Source: JBCCGI01 sp039029355 (GTDB taxonomy: Bacteria; Planctomycetota; UBA1135; GCA-002686595). Taken from it: a stretch of DNA of 64,000 bases. Positions 16,614 to 25,875 of the stretch are shown here, piece after piece (the stretch's first letter is position 1; every line of letters begins with the position of its first letter). The DNA is taken from the NCBI GenBank assembly GCA_039029355.1, contig JBCCGI010000014.1:1-64000 (forward strand), written 5' to 3'. Position numbers and translations under genes: made by a program. Below the pieces are notes generated by a model, which was not told the DNA's origin, made no database searches, and saw nothing but the letters and a program-made list of their open reading frames with translations.

Positions 16614-18905
16614 ATGGATCTTGTGGTCCTAACCTCATGTAGGAAAGGGGTTTGCAAAGGGCTGTTCGCGCTCGCGAGCGGACTGCTCGCGGCGTCGCTT
16701 TCCGCTCAGGGAAGCGAAAACCGCGTCGACTACGTGCTGTCTGCCCAGCTCGACGGCGAGACCAAGGTGCTCACCGGGCAGGCGTCGGTCTCGTGGACCA
16801 ACCGCAGCAACGACGAGGTCGCGGACGCTTGGTTCCACCTGTACTGGAACGCGTTCGCCAACAACCGCTCGACGCACCTCACCGAGTCGAAAGGGATGTT
16901 GCGCGACCACGAGATCGAGGAGGGCTGGGGCTGGTCGCGGGTCACCTCCGTCGCCGCCGTCGACGCGTCGGGAACGCGCGTCGACCTGATGCCGACCTTC
17001 CGCTACCGGCGCCCCGACGACGGCAACGAAGAGGACCGCACGGTCTTCAGCGTCGACCTGCCGGCAGCGGTCGCGCCCGGCGCGAGCTTCACCCTGGAGC
17101 TGGAGTGGGAGTCGCAGATCCCGCGCGTGCGGCGTCGCGCCGGCTACAAGGACGACTTCCTGCTCGCCGCGCACTGGTTTCCGAAGCTGGGCGTCTACGA
17201 GAACGGGCGCGGCTGGAACTGCCACCAGTTCCACATGAACACCGAGTTCTTCTCGGACTACGGCACGTACGACGTCGAGCTCGACCTGCCGCCCGAGTAC
17301 CACGGAAAGGTTTTCGGCTCGGGCCGGCTCGAGAGCGAGACGATCAAGCTCGGCCGCAACATCGCGCGCTTCTTCGCGCCCTCGAAGCTCGACCGCGGGC
17401 GGAGCGACGCCTTCGGCGAGGCGCCGGTCGTGCACGGCTTCACCTGGACCGCGGATCCACGCTTCGTCGCCAAGACCACGACCTTCGAGCCGTCGGCGTG
17501 GATCGACCGCTTCCCCGACGAGGTCGCCTTCGCGCGCGAGCACCTGGGCGACGAGGCGATCGAGCTGCGGCGCGTGGACGTCACCACGCTGATGCACCCC
17601 GAGCGCTCCGACCAGGCCGAGCGCCACTTCGAGGCCACGTCCGCCGCGCTCTTCTTCTACGGGCTTTGGTTCGGCGAGTACCCGTACGAGCACATCACGG
17701 TCATCGACCCGCCGTGGGGCGGACGGGCCGCGGGCGGGATGGAGTATCCCACGCTGTTCACCAGCGGGACGCGGCTCTTCACGACCGAGGACATGTACCA
17801 GCCCGAGAGCGTGACCGTCCACGAGGCGGGGCACCAGTTCTGGTACGGGCTCGTCGGCAACAACGAGTTCGAGGCCGCGTGGCTCGACGAGGGCTTCAAC
17901 TCGTACACCGACTCCGAGGTGCTGTGGCGCGTCTACGGTCCACGGCGCGGGACGACGACGTACGCGGCGGTCCCGGTCGACGGCGTTCCGCTGGCCTCGC
18001 TCGACGCCGACGGGAAGATGGGGCAGCTGCTGTCGCTGCGCGAGATCCCAGCGCCCTTCGGCCTGCCGGTGCGGCCGGTCCAAAGCTCGGGCCTGCTCGA
18101 CTGGTGGCGCGATCAGCCGGCCTTCACGTTCGTGCGGTCGTGGAGTGACCCGCGCTGGAACGACCGCACGCGCTACCTCGGGGACGCCGGCTCCGACCCG
18201 ATCGACACCTGGGCCTTCGAGCACGTCGATCGCCCGAGCTACGGCGCCAACAGCTATCCGCGCACCGCGGTCGCGCTGCGCACGCTGCAGCACGTCGTCG
18301 GCGACGGGCCGTTCCTGCGCGGCATGCGCCACTTCGCCGAGGAGTGGCGCTACCGGCACCCCTATCCCGACGACTTCTTCCGCACCTTCCAGGAAGGGGC
18401 CGGCGTGGACTGCGCCTGGTACTTCGAGGAGGTCTTCCGCACCACCCACCGCGGCGACTGGCAAGTCGAGGTCGATCAGCGCCGCAGCCCGGGCGACCTC
18501 GGGCTCTTCCAGGGCGAGGGCGGCGAGTTCCTCGAGCGCCCCGCGCTCGACGACGAGGGCGGGGACGACGATGCGCCGTGGCAGGTCGAGGTGACCCTGC
18601 GCCGCGACGGCGCGCTCAGCCTGCCGATCCCGCTGCGCCTCACGTTCGACGACGGCACGGTGCACGAGTTGGTGTGGACGCGCGAGGAGCAGCTCGAGCG
18701 CGCGTGGAAGCGGCTCTCGTTTGAGGGGGATGCGAAGCTGATCTCCGCACAGCTCGACCCCAACCGGCGCGTCTTCCTCGACGCGGACGTTTCGAACAAC
18801 GCCTGGTACGACGCGGTCGACCCGGTCACGCCCTGGCGCTGGGGCGAGCGCGTGCTCGCCCAGGTGCAGACCTACCTGCACTGGATCGGAGGCCTCGGGG
18901 GATGA
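16614..18905 (+). CDS. Exported M1-family metallopeptidase
   Basis: This ~763-aa protein has an N-terminal signal peptide (GLFALASGLLAASLSAQ) and an M1 aminopeptidase catalytic domain. The zinc site is H403-E-A-G-H407 with the third ligand E426 in WLDEGFN, the correct 18-residue spacing. The substrate-binding exopeptidase motif is GGMEY (usual GAMEN/GGMEN). A beta-rich domain precedes it and a further domain with a second beta module follows to the C-terminus. It probably trims peptides outside the cytoplasm. The start is uncertain: TTG 16605 lies nine bases upstream, in frame. It overlaps the next gene by 4 bases. Confidence 0.9.
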   Translation: MDLVVLTSCRKGVCKGLFALASGLLAASLSAQGSENRVDYVLSAQLDGETKVLTGQASVSWTNRSNDEVADAWFHLYWNAFANNRSTHLTESKGMLRDHEIEEGWGWSRVTSVAAVDASGTRVDLMPTFRYRRPDDGNEEDRTVFSVDLPAAVAPGASFTLELEWESQIPRVRRRAGYKDDFLLAAHWFPKLGVYENGRGWNCHQFHMNTEFFSDYGTYDVELDLPPEYHGKVFGSGRLESETIKLGRNIARFFAPSKLDRGRSDAFGEAPVVHGFTWTADPRFVAKTTTFEPSAWIDRFPDEVAFAREHLGDEAIELRRVDVTTLMHPERSDQAERHFEATSAALFFYGLWFGEYPYEHITVIDPPWGGRAAGGMEYPTLFTSGTRLFTTEDMYQPESVTVHEAGHQFWYGLVGNNEFEAAWLDEGFNSYTDSEVLWRVYGPRRGTTTYAAVPVDGVPLASLDADGKMGQLLSLREIPAPFGLPVRPVQSSGLLDWWRDQPAFTFVRSWSDPRWNDRTRYLGDAGSDPIDTWAFEHVDRPSYGANSYPRTAVALRTLQHVVGDGPFLRGMRHFAEEWRYRHPYPDDFFRTFQEGAGVDCAWYFEEVFRTTHRGDWQVEVDQRRSPGDLGLFQGEGGEFLERPALDDEGGDDDAPWQVEVTLRRDGALSLPIPLRLTFDDGTVHELVWTREEQLERAWKRLSFEGDAKLISAQLDPNRRVFLDADVSNNAWYDAVDPVTPWRWGERVLAQVQTYLHWIGGLGG

Positions 18906-19960
18906 GCCACGGCGAGACCGAAGCCGAGGTCGTCCGCGGCCCCGTGTTCCTCGCGGCCTTGCGCGCGGCGGCGGCGCGCGTGCCGGTGTGGCTGCTCTGT
19001 TGGCTGGTGCCCCTCCTGCTGGCGGCGGCTGTCGCCGCGCCCTGGGTCGACTGGTTCGCGGAGACGGCGGCCAACCGCTACGAGCCCGGCGACTCCGAGG
19101 CCGGCGCGTCGGGCGAGGTGCTGGCCACGCTGCGGGAGTCGTTCCGCGCCGACCACGGCGCGGCGATGGACGCGCTCGGCGCGCGGTCGGCGCAGGTCGC
19201 GGCGGTGCTCGGTCTGGTGGCGATGCTGTTCGGCGCCTTCTCGGCCGGCGGCTGGCTGCAGGTGTTCCTCGAGCGCGCCTCCGGCCACTCGGTGCGCCGC
19301 TTCCTGTGGGGCGGCTCGCGCTACTTCTGGCGCTTCGTGCGCGTGTGGCTGCTGACGCTGCTCCTGCTCGCCGCGGTGTCCTGGATCGTGCTGTCGTGGC
19401 CGTGGAACACGCTCGTCGCGGGCATGCTCTTCGGAGCGCCGGGAGGCGAGACCGAGGTCTTCACGTCCGAGCGCACGGCCGTGCTCTACGGCTGGCTGCA
19501 GACCGGCGTGCACGCGCTCCTCTTCGCGCTGGTGCTGGCCTGGGGCGACTTCACGCGGACGCGGATGGCGCTGCAGGATTCGTCGTCCGCGCTGCTGGCG
19601 GGGTTGGGCACGGTGATCCTGATCCTCGTGCACCCCGTCCGCACCCTGCGCCCGATGCTGCTGATCCTGATCGTCGAGGCGCTGGTGCTGTGGGGCGCGG
19701 GCTCCGTCTCGTGGGGCCTCAACGCCGGGCTCGGCGACGGGGGCGGCTGGGGGGCGGTGTTCAGCCTGTTCCTGGTCGGCCAGCTGGCCCTGGCCGCGCG
19801 AGCGATCTGCCGCGGCGCGCGCTACCACGCCGCCGTCCGCGTGAGCCGCCGGGTGGTGCCGCCGCTCTCGCGTCCAGATCCGTGGGCCAGTCGCGTCGGC
19901 GGCCCCGGCGGGCCGCAGTATCCGATCGACGAGAGCGACGACTACGGCGTCTCACTCTAG
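18902..19960 (+). CDS. Polytopic membrane protein of unknown function
   Basis: The 352-aa product overlaps the M1 peptidase stop (ATGA). It has about six hydrophobic segments, among them VWLLCWLVPLLLAAAVAAPWV, VWLLTLLLLAAVSWIVL, LLFALVLAWGDF and an AVFSLFLVGQLALAARAI segment near the C-terminus, with a Pro/Asp-rich cytoplasmic or periplasmic tail. The arrangement resembles DUF4013-like or generic membrane proteins, but no motif identifies it. Translational coupling to the peptidase suggests a related envelope function. Confidence 0.7.
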   Translation: MSHGETEAEVVRGPVFLAALRAAAARVPVWLLCWLVPLLLAAAVAAPWVDWFAETAANRYEPGDSEAGASGEVLATLRESFRADHGAAMDALGARSAQVAAVLGLVAMLFGAFSAGGWLQVFLERASGHSVRRFLWGGSRYFWRFVRVWLLTLLLLAAVSWIVLSWPWNTLVAGMLFGAPGGETEVFTSERTAVLYGWLQTGVHALLFALVLAWGDFTRTRMALQDSSSALLAGLGTVILILVHPVRTLRPMLLILIVEALVLWGAGSVSWGLNAGLGDGGGWGAVFSLFLVGQLALAARAICRGARYHAAVRVSRRVVPPLSRPDPWASRVGGPGGPQYPIDESDDYGVSL

Positions 19961-20427
19961 GGTCTCTGGAAGCGGCTTCCGCGATGGGGACTTCCCCGCG
20001 CCCGTTGGATAGGAATGTTGTGGTTTTCCTCCAGTCGTAGCTAGGTCCGCTCCGATGGATAGCGCGGTCCCCGAAGGGCGCGACTCACCCCCCACAGACG
20101 CCCGTCGCAGGCAGCCCCACGAGCTCTTCACCTCGGCTTACTTCGTGCTGCCACGCTCCCGCGGCTCTTCGTGGGACCCTCTTTTACGCGTGGACGGCGC
20201 CGCTCCCGGCGCGGGATGCGGCCTCCGCGGATCGAAAGGAAGACGAGGCGCCGGCGAGAGGGTCACCGACGCCCCAACGGACCGTCCGGCGCCCCTGAGC
20301 GACCACCGGTCGAAGGTCGCGGGCGAGGCGCTTTACGAGGAGCGGGGCTCCGTCCACCCGTAGGTACGAGCTCCCGCGCGCTGCGGATTACCCGAGTCGC
20401 CGGTTTTCCAGGACTCGCGCCCCACAG
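19961..20427. other. 467-bp intergenic region without a convincing gene
   Basis: Between the membrane protein and the end of sfsA I see no RNA gene, no repeat and no clear terminator. A 102-codon frame at 20055-20363 is Arg/Pro/Gly-rich with no domain, and I do not accept it. An AT-richer patch around 20008-20032 stands out from the local GC-rich sequence and might hold a promoter or a protein-binding site. Confidence 0.4.
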
Positions 20428-21147
20428 CTACACGCGCAGGCCGAGGTCCAGCCGCAGCTTGCGGTCGACGTCGAGCTCATCCTCGGTCACCCGCGCGCGG
20501 TACGCCAGTACCTCAACGCCCGCCTCGGCCGCCTCGCGCAGCGCCTCGCCGTAGGCCGGGTCGATGTCGTCGGCGGGGCGGAACGTCGTGACGTCGGAGC
20601 GGCTCACGAAGAACAGCTGCACCGCGCGGTGACCCTCCTCGACTACGCGCGTCAGCTCGCCCAGGTGCTTGCGCCCGCGCTCGGTGACGGCGTCGGGGAA
20701 GAGGCCCGCGCGTCCGTCGACCAGCGTCGTGTTCTTCACCTCGACGTAGCACTTCTCGCCGCGCCGCGTGCGGTGGTCGGTCAGCAGTACGTCGATGCGG
20801 CTGTTCGTGCCGTACTTCACCTCGCGCTTCGCCTCGCGGTAGCCGCGGAGCGGGCCCAGGCTCTTGGCCTGGATCGCCTCGAACACGACCCGGTTCGGCA
20901 GCCCGGTGTCGACGTTGACCCAGGTCCCGTCGACCTCGATCGCCTGCCACGTGTAGCGCAGCTTGCGCTTGTCGTCGTGCGAGTCGCGCAGGAGCACCCG
21001 CGCGCCCTCTTCCTTGCATCCCAGCAGGCTGCCGGTGTTGGGGCAGTGCGCGGTCAGCACCTCGCCCGAGGGCAGCTCGACGTCGGTGAAGAAGCGCTTG
21101 TAGCGCCGGAGGAAGCGGCCGATCAGGGGGGGCTCGTCGAAGCGCAT
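20428..21147 (-). CDS. sfsA: SfsA family protein (sugar fermentation stimulation protein A homologue)
   Basis: The 239-aa product matches SfsA over its length (usual about 230-240 aa). Hallmarks are RFLRRYKRFFTDVEL, AHCPNTGSLLGC (family: HCPNTGSM), TGLPNRVVFEAI, the nuclease-like centre YGTNSRIDVLL followed by YVEVKNTTLV, and FPDAVTERGRKHLGEL. The family has an OB-like N-domain and a restriction-nuclease-like domain; DNA binding or nuclease activity has been proposed. It is divergent from the M24 peptidase gene, with a 101-bp shared promoter region. Confidence 0.93.
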   Translation of the reverse strand: MRFDEPPLIGRFLRRYKRFFTDVELPSGEVLTAHCPNTGSLLGCKEEGARVLLRDSHDDKRKLRYTWQAIEVDGTWVNVDTGLPNRVVFEAIQAKSLGPLRGYREAKREVKYGTNSRIDVLLTDHRTRRGEKCYVEVKNTTLVDGRAGLFPDAVTERGRKHLGELTRVVEEGHRAVQLFFVSRSDVTTFRPADDIDPAYGEALREAAEAGVEVLAYRARVTEDELDVDRKLRLDLGLRV

Positions 21148-21248
21148 GGGGCAGGATTCTGAGGGATGCGAGGGGCCGCGTACAGGGCCCTGACACGCGT
21201 CTGGGCCGCCGATCGCGCCGTCGCGCGGCCCCTGGCGCTATCCTCTGC

Positions 21249-22658
21249 ATGATGATCCACGCCGCCGCACTCCTGCCCCTCATCGGTCTGCTCCCTCCCG
21301 CGGCCCCCACGACGCCGGAGGACGACGATGTCAAGACGGTCGAGCGGACCGGCGACGGCAAGCCGGTCTGCGGCCTTGGTCGCGAGTTCCACACCGGCCG
21401 CCGCGGCGAGCTCAAGGAGCGCCTCGGCGACAGCGGCCTGTTCGTGATGCGTGGCCTGCCGGTGCCGCGCGACTACCTGCGGTTCACCCAGGACAAGATG
21501 TTCTGGTACCTCACGGGCATCGAAAGCCCCGACGTCTCGCTGGTCATCGACCTCGAGACCGGCGAGGAGATGCTGTTCCTCCCCCCCGCGAGCACGATCT
21601 GGGAGACCTGGAACGGCGAGCGCTGGGACATCGGCGATGACTGGATCGGCGAGCTGACCGGCTTCAAGAGCATCCTGCCCGATAAGGCGCTGCTCAAGAC
21701 GATCGAGGAGCGGCTGAGCGAGGGCGAGGTGATCTGGACGTCGCTGCAGCCCTACGTGTCGATGACGAGCGCCTACGACTCGGCGCGCTCGTTCCGCGAC
21801 GCGCGTGAGAAGGACCCGCTCGACGGGCGCAAGTCGCGCGAGCACACGCTGAAGGAGCGCTTCGAGGAGCGCTTCGGCGTCGAGGTGAAGGACGCCAGCC
21901 CCACGCTCAACAAGATGCGCTGGGTGAAGCAGCCCCAGGAGGTCGAGGCGATCCACCGCGCGTCGCGGGCCGGCGCGGCGGCGCTGGTCGAGGCGATCCG
22001 CTCGACGCGCCCGGGCGTCGGCGAGTGGGAGATCGCCTCGCTCATGACCTTCGTCCACGTGCGCGAGGGGGCCTCGGGGCCGGCCTACAGCGCGATCGTC
22101 GGCTCCGGTCCGAACTCCTGCTCACTGCACTACCTGGCCGCGGCGCGCGAGATGCGGGACGGCGAGCCGCTGCTCGTCGACTACGGGCCCGAGGTCGACC
22201 ACTACGTCACCGACATCACCCGCACCTGGCCGGTGGGGGGCAAGTTCGAGGGGCGGATGAAGGAGCTCTACGAGGCCGTCCTGGCCGCCCAGGAGGCCGC
22301 GATCGCCGGCGCCGGGCCCGGCATGACCCTGCGCGACGTGCACGCGCTGGCGGTCGAGGAGCTCCGCAGCCGGGGCTTCGCGGGCCTGCTGAACCACGGC
22401 GTGTGTCACTCCGTAGGCATGGAGGTCCACGATCCCGGCCCGCGCGGGGGCGTCCTCGAGCCCGGGGTGGTCTTTACCATCGAGCCCGGGGCCTACGACG
22501 GGAAGCTGGGGATCGGCATCCGCATCGAGGACGTGGTGGTGTGCACCGAGGACGGCGTGGAGGTGCTCTCCGACGACGTCCCGAAGGACATCGCCTCGAT
22601 CGAGGCGTTGATGGCGACGGACGGCGCCCTGGACCTGCTCCAGGATCGCGGGCAGTAG
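21249..22658 (+). CDS. pepP: M24-family Xaa-Pro aminopeptidase
   Basis: This 469-aa protein carries a short hydrophobic N-terminus (possible signal peptide), an AMP_N-like N-domain (RRGELKERLGDSGLFVMRG; MFWYLTGIESPDVSLVIDL) and an M24 pita-bread catalytic domain. All five metal ligands are visible: the two Asp in VDYGPEVDHYVTDITRTW, His in HGVCHSVGMEVHDPG, Glu in FTIEPGAYDG, and Glu in GIRIEDVVV. It removes N-terminal residues before proline. The symbol pepP reflects similarity; the exported start suggests a periplasmic variant. Confidence 0.87.
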   Translation: MMIHAAALLPLIGLLPPAAPTTPEDDDVKTVERTGDGKPVCGLGREFHTGRRGELKERLGDSGLFVMRGLPVPRDYLRFTQDKMFWYLTGIESPDVSLVIDLETGEEMLFLPPASTIWETWNGERWDIGDDWIGELTGFKSILPDKALLKTIEERLSEGEVIWTSLQPYVSMTSAYDSARSFRDAREKDPLDGRKSREHTLKERFEERFGVEVKDASPTLNKMRWVKQPQEVEAIHRASRAGAAALVEAIRSTRPGVGEWEIASLMTFVHVREGASGPAYSAIVGSGPNSCSLHYLAAAREMRDGEPLLVDYGPEVDHYVTDITRTWPVGGKFEGRMKELYEAVLAAQEAAIAGAGPGMTLRDVHALAVEELRSRGFAGLLNHGVCHSVGMEVHDPGPRGGVLEPGVVFTIEPGAYDGKLGIGIRIEDVVVCTEDGVEVLSDDVPKDIASIEALMATDGALDLLQDRGQ

Positions 22659-22694
22659 TTGCCAAGCCGGCGGACGGCCCTAGAATCCCCGGCG

Positions 22695-23802
22695 ATGACC
22701 TCCTTCAGCGAATGCCAGGGAATCGCTTCGACGGCGAAAAGGCGCCTCGAGCAGCTGAAGGAGGGACTTTGACTACGCTCGGTCCGAAGCACGGCTCGTC
22801 GAGGTAGAAGAGCTCCAATCCTCGCCCGACTTCTGGAACGACCAGGAGGGCGCCCAGAAGGTGATTTCGGAGCTGAAGCGGCTGCGCGCGGGCGTCGAGC
22901 CCGTACGGCGCGCCGAGGCCGCGCTCGAGGAGATCGGCGTGCTCGTCGAGATGGGCGAGGAGGCCGGCGAGGACGAGGTCCTGCCCGACCTGCAGGCCAC
23001 CGTCGCGCTGCTCGAGAAGGAGGTCGGCGATCTCGAGTTCCAAGTGATGCTCGGCGGCGACCACGACATGAACGGCGCCTACCTCGCCATCAGCGCGGGC
23101 GCGGGCGGCGTGGACGCCTGCGACTGGGCCGAGATGCTGCTGCGCATGTACATGCGCTGGGCCGAGGCCAAGGGCTTCGAGCTGGGCGAGGTCGACCGCA
23201 TCGACGAGCCCGAGGCCGGCATCCGCAGCGCCACCTACCTCATCCGCGGCCCCTACGCGTTCGGCTACCTGAAGGCCGAGACCGGCGTCCACCGCCTGGT
23301 GCGGATCAGTCCCTTCGACGCCCAGGGCCGGCGCCAGACCGCCTTCGCGTCGGTCGATGTTACGCCCGAGTTGGAAGAGGACGACGACATCGAGATCACC
23401 GACGCGGACATCAAGATCGACACGATGCGGGCGGGGGGCGCGGGCGGCCAGCACGTCAACAAGACCGAGTCCGCGGTGCGGATCACCCACCTGCCCACGG
23501 GGATCGTCGTCCGGTGTCAGAACGAGCGCAGCCAGCACAAGAACCGCGCTACGGGGCTCAAGATGCTCAAGGCCAAGCTGATCAAGCTGAAGGACGCGGA
23601 GCGGGACAAGGAGATGTCGGCTCTCTACGGCGAGAAGGGCGAGATCGCCTGGGGCAATCAGATCCGCTCCTACTTCATGCACCCCGAGCAGCGGGTGAAG
23701 GACCACCGCACCAACTTTGAGAAGGGTAGTATTCAGGCTGTGCTCGACGGCGACATCGACGGCTTTATCGAAGAGCTGCTGCGGCGACGCGGCGCGTCGT
23801 AG
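22695..23802 (+). CDS. prfB: Peptide chain release factor 2 with programmed +1 frameshift
   Basis: Codons 1-25 run from the ATG at 22695 to CTT, followed by in-frame TGA at 22770-22772. After slipping one base, translation continues at GAC 22771, reading DYARSEARLVEV and the rest of RF2 to 23802. The total is 368 residues, with Sec-free standard RF2 features: the anticodon-like SPF motif (RISPFDAQGRRQ) and the catalytic G250-G251-Q252, the same numbering as in E. coli. RF2 releases chains at UAA and UGA, so low RF2 favours the shift and autoregulates synthesis. The gene is intact; do not treat the TGA as a mutation. Confidence 0.95.
22758..22773 (+). promoter_or_regulatory. prfB frameshift signal (internal SD plus CTT TGA C)
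   Basis: AAGGAGGG at 22758-22765 is a strong internal Shine-Dalgarno-like element placed just before CTT (22767-22769) TGA (22770-22772) C. This is the conserved RF2 +1 shift site: the ribosome pauses at UGA and slips from CUU to UUU. It lies at codon 26, the E. coli position. Confidence 0.93.
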
Positions 23803-23839
23803 TCCCGCCAGGGCCTCCTGACTCCACCCGAACGACACC

Positions 23840-25807
23840 ATGGCTCCCCCCCAGAACCGTTCTGGAGCGCGGCGCTTCTCGCTCGCCGCCTTCACCGCCG
23901 CCGTGGCGGCCGCGACGGCGGCCTTCTTCTCGAACTGCGGAGGCGCCTCCGAGCCGACCTACGAGCGCGTCGACGTCTCCGCGCGCTTCGGCGAGGCCGC
24001 GGCCCCCTTCGCCATTCCCTCCGGCGGCCGGGTCGAGGCCTCGGTACCGCTGCCGGCCGGCGCGGCTCTCCTGCTCGAGGCGCGCGGCGCCGAGGCGGGT
24101 TCGCTCGAGGTCGAGCTCAGGCGCGACGGCGCCTCGCTGCTCTCGGAGACCCTGGCGGTCACCGCGGCGGGGGGCGAGCACGAGGTCGACCTCGGCGCGG
24201 TGCTCCCCGGCGACACCCTGGTCCGCCTGTCGGTCCCGGCCGGCGGCCCCGCGGTCGAGGTTGCGGCCGTTGCCCTGCGCGTCGAGCAGCGGCCGCCGAA
24301 CATCATCCTGATCATCATCGATACCCTGCGCGCCGACGTGCTGATCTCGAAGCGCAAGCTCGTCGATACCCCGAACATCGACTCGATCGCGCGCGACGAG
24401 CAGGGGGTGCCGTTCACGCATGCCTTCTCGCACGCGCCGATGACGCTGCCGTCGCACACCGCGCTGTTCTCGTCGCGCTACCCGTTCGAGAACAAGGTGC
24501 TGAACAACGGCCAGACCGTGCCGCCCGACCTGCCGCTGTTCGCCGACCACCTGTCGAAGCTGGGCTACCAGACGCGCGCCGCGGTCAGCCTCGGCACGCT
24601 GTGGCCAAACCTGACCGAGGACACCGCGCTCGACCGCGGCTTCGACGTCTTCCTGCACGCGCCGGGGCACGTCGCGCCGGCGTGGGAGGTGCAGGAGATC
24701 ATCGACCAGGCATTGGAGGGCGTCGACCCGCTCCAGCCGCTGTTCTTCTTTGCGCACTACTGCGACCCGCACGAGCCCTACAACGTGCATGGCGTCCGCG
24801 ACGACGGCACTCCGTCCTTCGAGGCCACGCTCTCCCTCGACGGCGAGGAGATCGACACGATCACGACGTCGGACATGACGTACTTCAAGCGCGAGTTCGA
24901 GCTCGGGCCGGGGAAGCACCGCTTCGAGCTGAGCTCCGAGTTCAAGTCGAACGTGCGCATCCTGAAGGTCCGGCGCGACGGCGTGAGCATTCCCGTCAGC
25001 TTCGTCGAGGGCGACGAGGTCCTGCCGCTGCGCAGCGGCACGCGGCGCCCGCTGAAGCAGGCGACCTTCGAGTTCGACGGTCCCGAAGGCGGCACCGCGA
25101 CGGTCGAGATCGATTCATGGATCACCGACTGCCCGCTCGGCAAGACGGTGCCGTACCGCTACTTCCGCGAGGTGGACTACGTCGATCTGGAGATCGGCAA
25201 GCTGCTCGACAAGCTCAAGGCGCGTGGGCTCTACGAGAACAGCATCGTGCTCTTCACCTCGGATCACGGCGAGGCGCTCGGCGAGCACCGCTTCCAAGGG
25301 CACGTGGAGAACCTCTACGAGGAGATGCTCCACATCCCGCTGATCTTCAAGCTCCCCGCCGGCTCGTCCGATACCGAAGTGCTGCGCGAGAAGATGACCG
25401 ACGTGGTGCGCCACGTCGACGTCGTGCCGACGCTGCTCGACCTCGCCGGGCTCGCGGACCTGCCGGGCCAGCGCGGGCTGTCGCTGCTGCGCGAAGGCGA
25501 CCGCACGGTCATCGCCGAGACTCACTCGCCCGAGGCGAAGGAGAACCAGGTGATGATCCGCGACGCGGACTACAAGCTGATCTACTACCCCGATCGCGGC
25601 GAAGGGTCGTTTGAGATGTTCGCGCTCAATGACGATCCCTATGAGCTCAAGAATGTCTTTATGACCGACGGCTCGAAGCGCCCCGACTGGCAGGACGACC
25701 TGCGGCTCATCGCCGAGATCTCCGCGAACGCGGGGATACGTCTTGAGGACCTCTCGGACGACGACCGTGCGCGCATGGAAGCGATGGGCTACTTCGGCGG
25801 CGACTGA
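23840..25807 (+). CDS. Exported alkaline-phosphatase/sulfatase-superfamily hydrolase
   Basis: The 655-aa product has an N-terminal hydrophobic segment with a Cys (FFSNC-G, possible lipobox), about 120 residues of beta-rich domain, then a sulfatase-like domain: NIILIIIDTLRAD, a nucleophile motif, FAHYCDPHEPY, and FTSDHGEALGEH. The nucleophile motif is MT202LPSHT rather than the sulfatase C/S-x-P-S-R, so no formylglycine can form. Thr nucleophiles occur in phosphatases and phosphodiesterases of this superfamily. A beta insert (about residues 325-430) interrupts the catalytic domain. A phosphate or phosphodiester substrate is more likely than a sulfate ester. The gene is 37 bases after prfB. Confidence 0.8.
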   Translation: MAPPQNRSGARRFSLAAFTAAVAAATAAFFSNCGGASEPTYERVDVSARFGEAAAPFAIPSGGRVEASVPLPAGAALLLEARGAEAGSLEVELRRDGASLLSETLAVTAAGGEHEVDLGAVLPGDTLVRLSVPAGGPAVEVAAVALRVEQRPPNIILIIIDTLRADVLISKRKLVDTPNIDSIARDEQGVPFTHAFSHAPMTLPSHTALFSSRYPFENKVLNNGQTVPPDLPLFADHLSKLGYQTRAAVSLGTLWPNLTEDTALDRGFDVFLHAPGHVAPAWEVQEIIDQALEGVDPLQPLFFFAHYCDPHEPYNVHGVRDDGTPSFEATLSLDGEEIDTITTSDMTYFKREFELGPGKHRFELSSEFKSNVRILKVRRDGVSIPVSFVEGDEVLPLRSGTRRPLKQATFEFDGPEGGTATVEIDSWITDCPLGKTVPYRYFREVDYVDLEIGKLLDKLKARGLYENSIVLFTSDHGEALGEHRFQGHVENLYEEMLHIPLIFKLPAGSSDTEVLREKMTDVVRHVDVVPTLLDLAGLADLPGQRGLSLLREGDRTVIAETHSPEAKENQVMIRDADYKLIYYPDRGEGSFEMFALNDDPYELKNVFMTDGSKRPDWQDDLRLIAEISANAGIRLEDLSDDDRARMEAMGYFGGD

Positions 25808-25875
25808 TCCGCGTTGGTGGGGAACGGGCGGCCTGCTAGGATCCGCGCTTCCCCCTCCCACCCGCATCAAGAGCC

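Noticed and set aside
20055..20363. 102-codon open frame in the gap before sfsA
   Set aside because: It is Arg/Pro/Gly/Ser-rich, without a domain, signal or start signal. Such frames are common by chance at this GC content.
19961..20427. tRNA gene in the intergenic gap
   Set aside because: The nearest T-arm-like string (GGTCGAAGG at about 20308) lacks the GTTCGA consensus and there is no acceptor-stem pairing around it.
22770..22772. TGA in prfB as a selenocysteine or nonsense codon
   Set aside because: The downstream coding is in the +1 frame with the classic CTT TGA C and SD stimulator, so it is the RF2 programmed frameshift.
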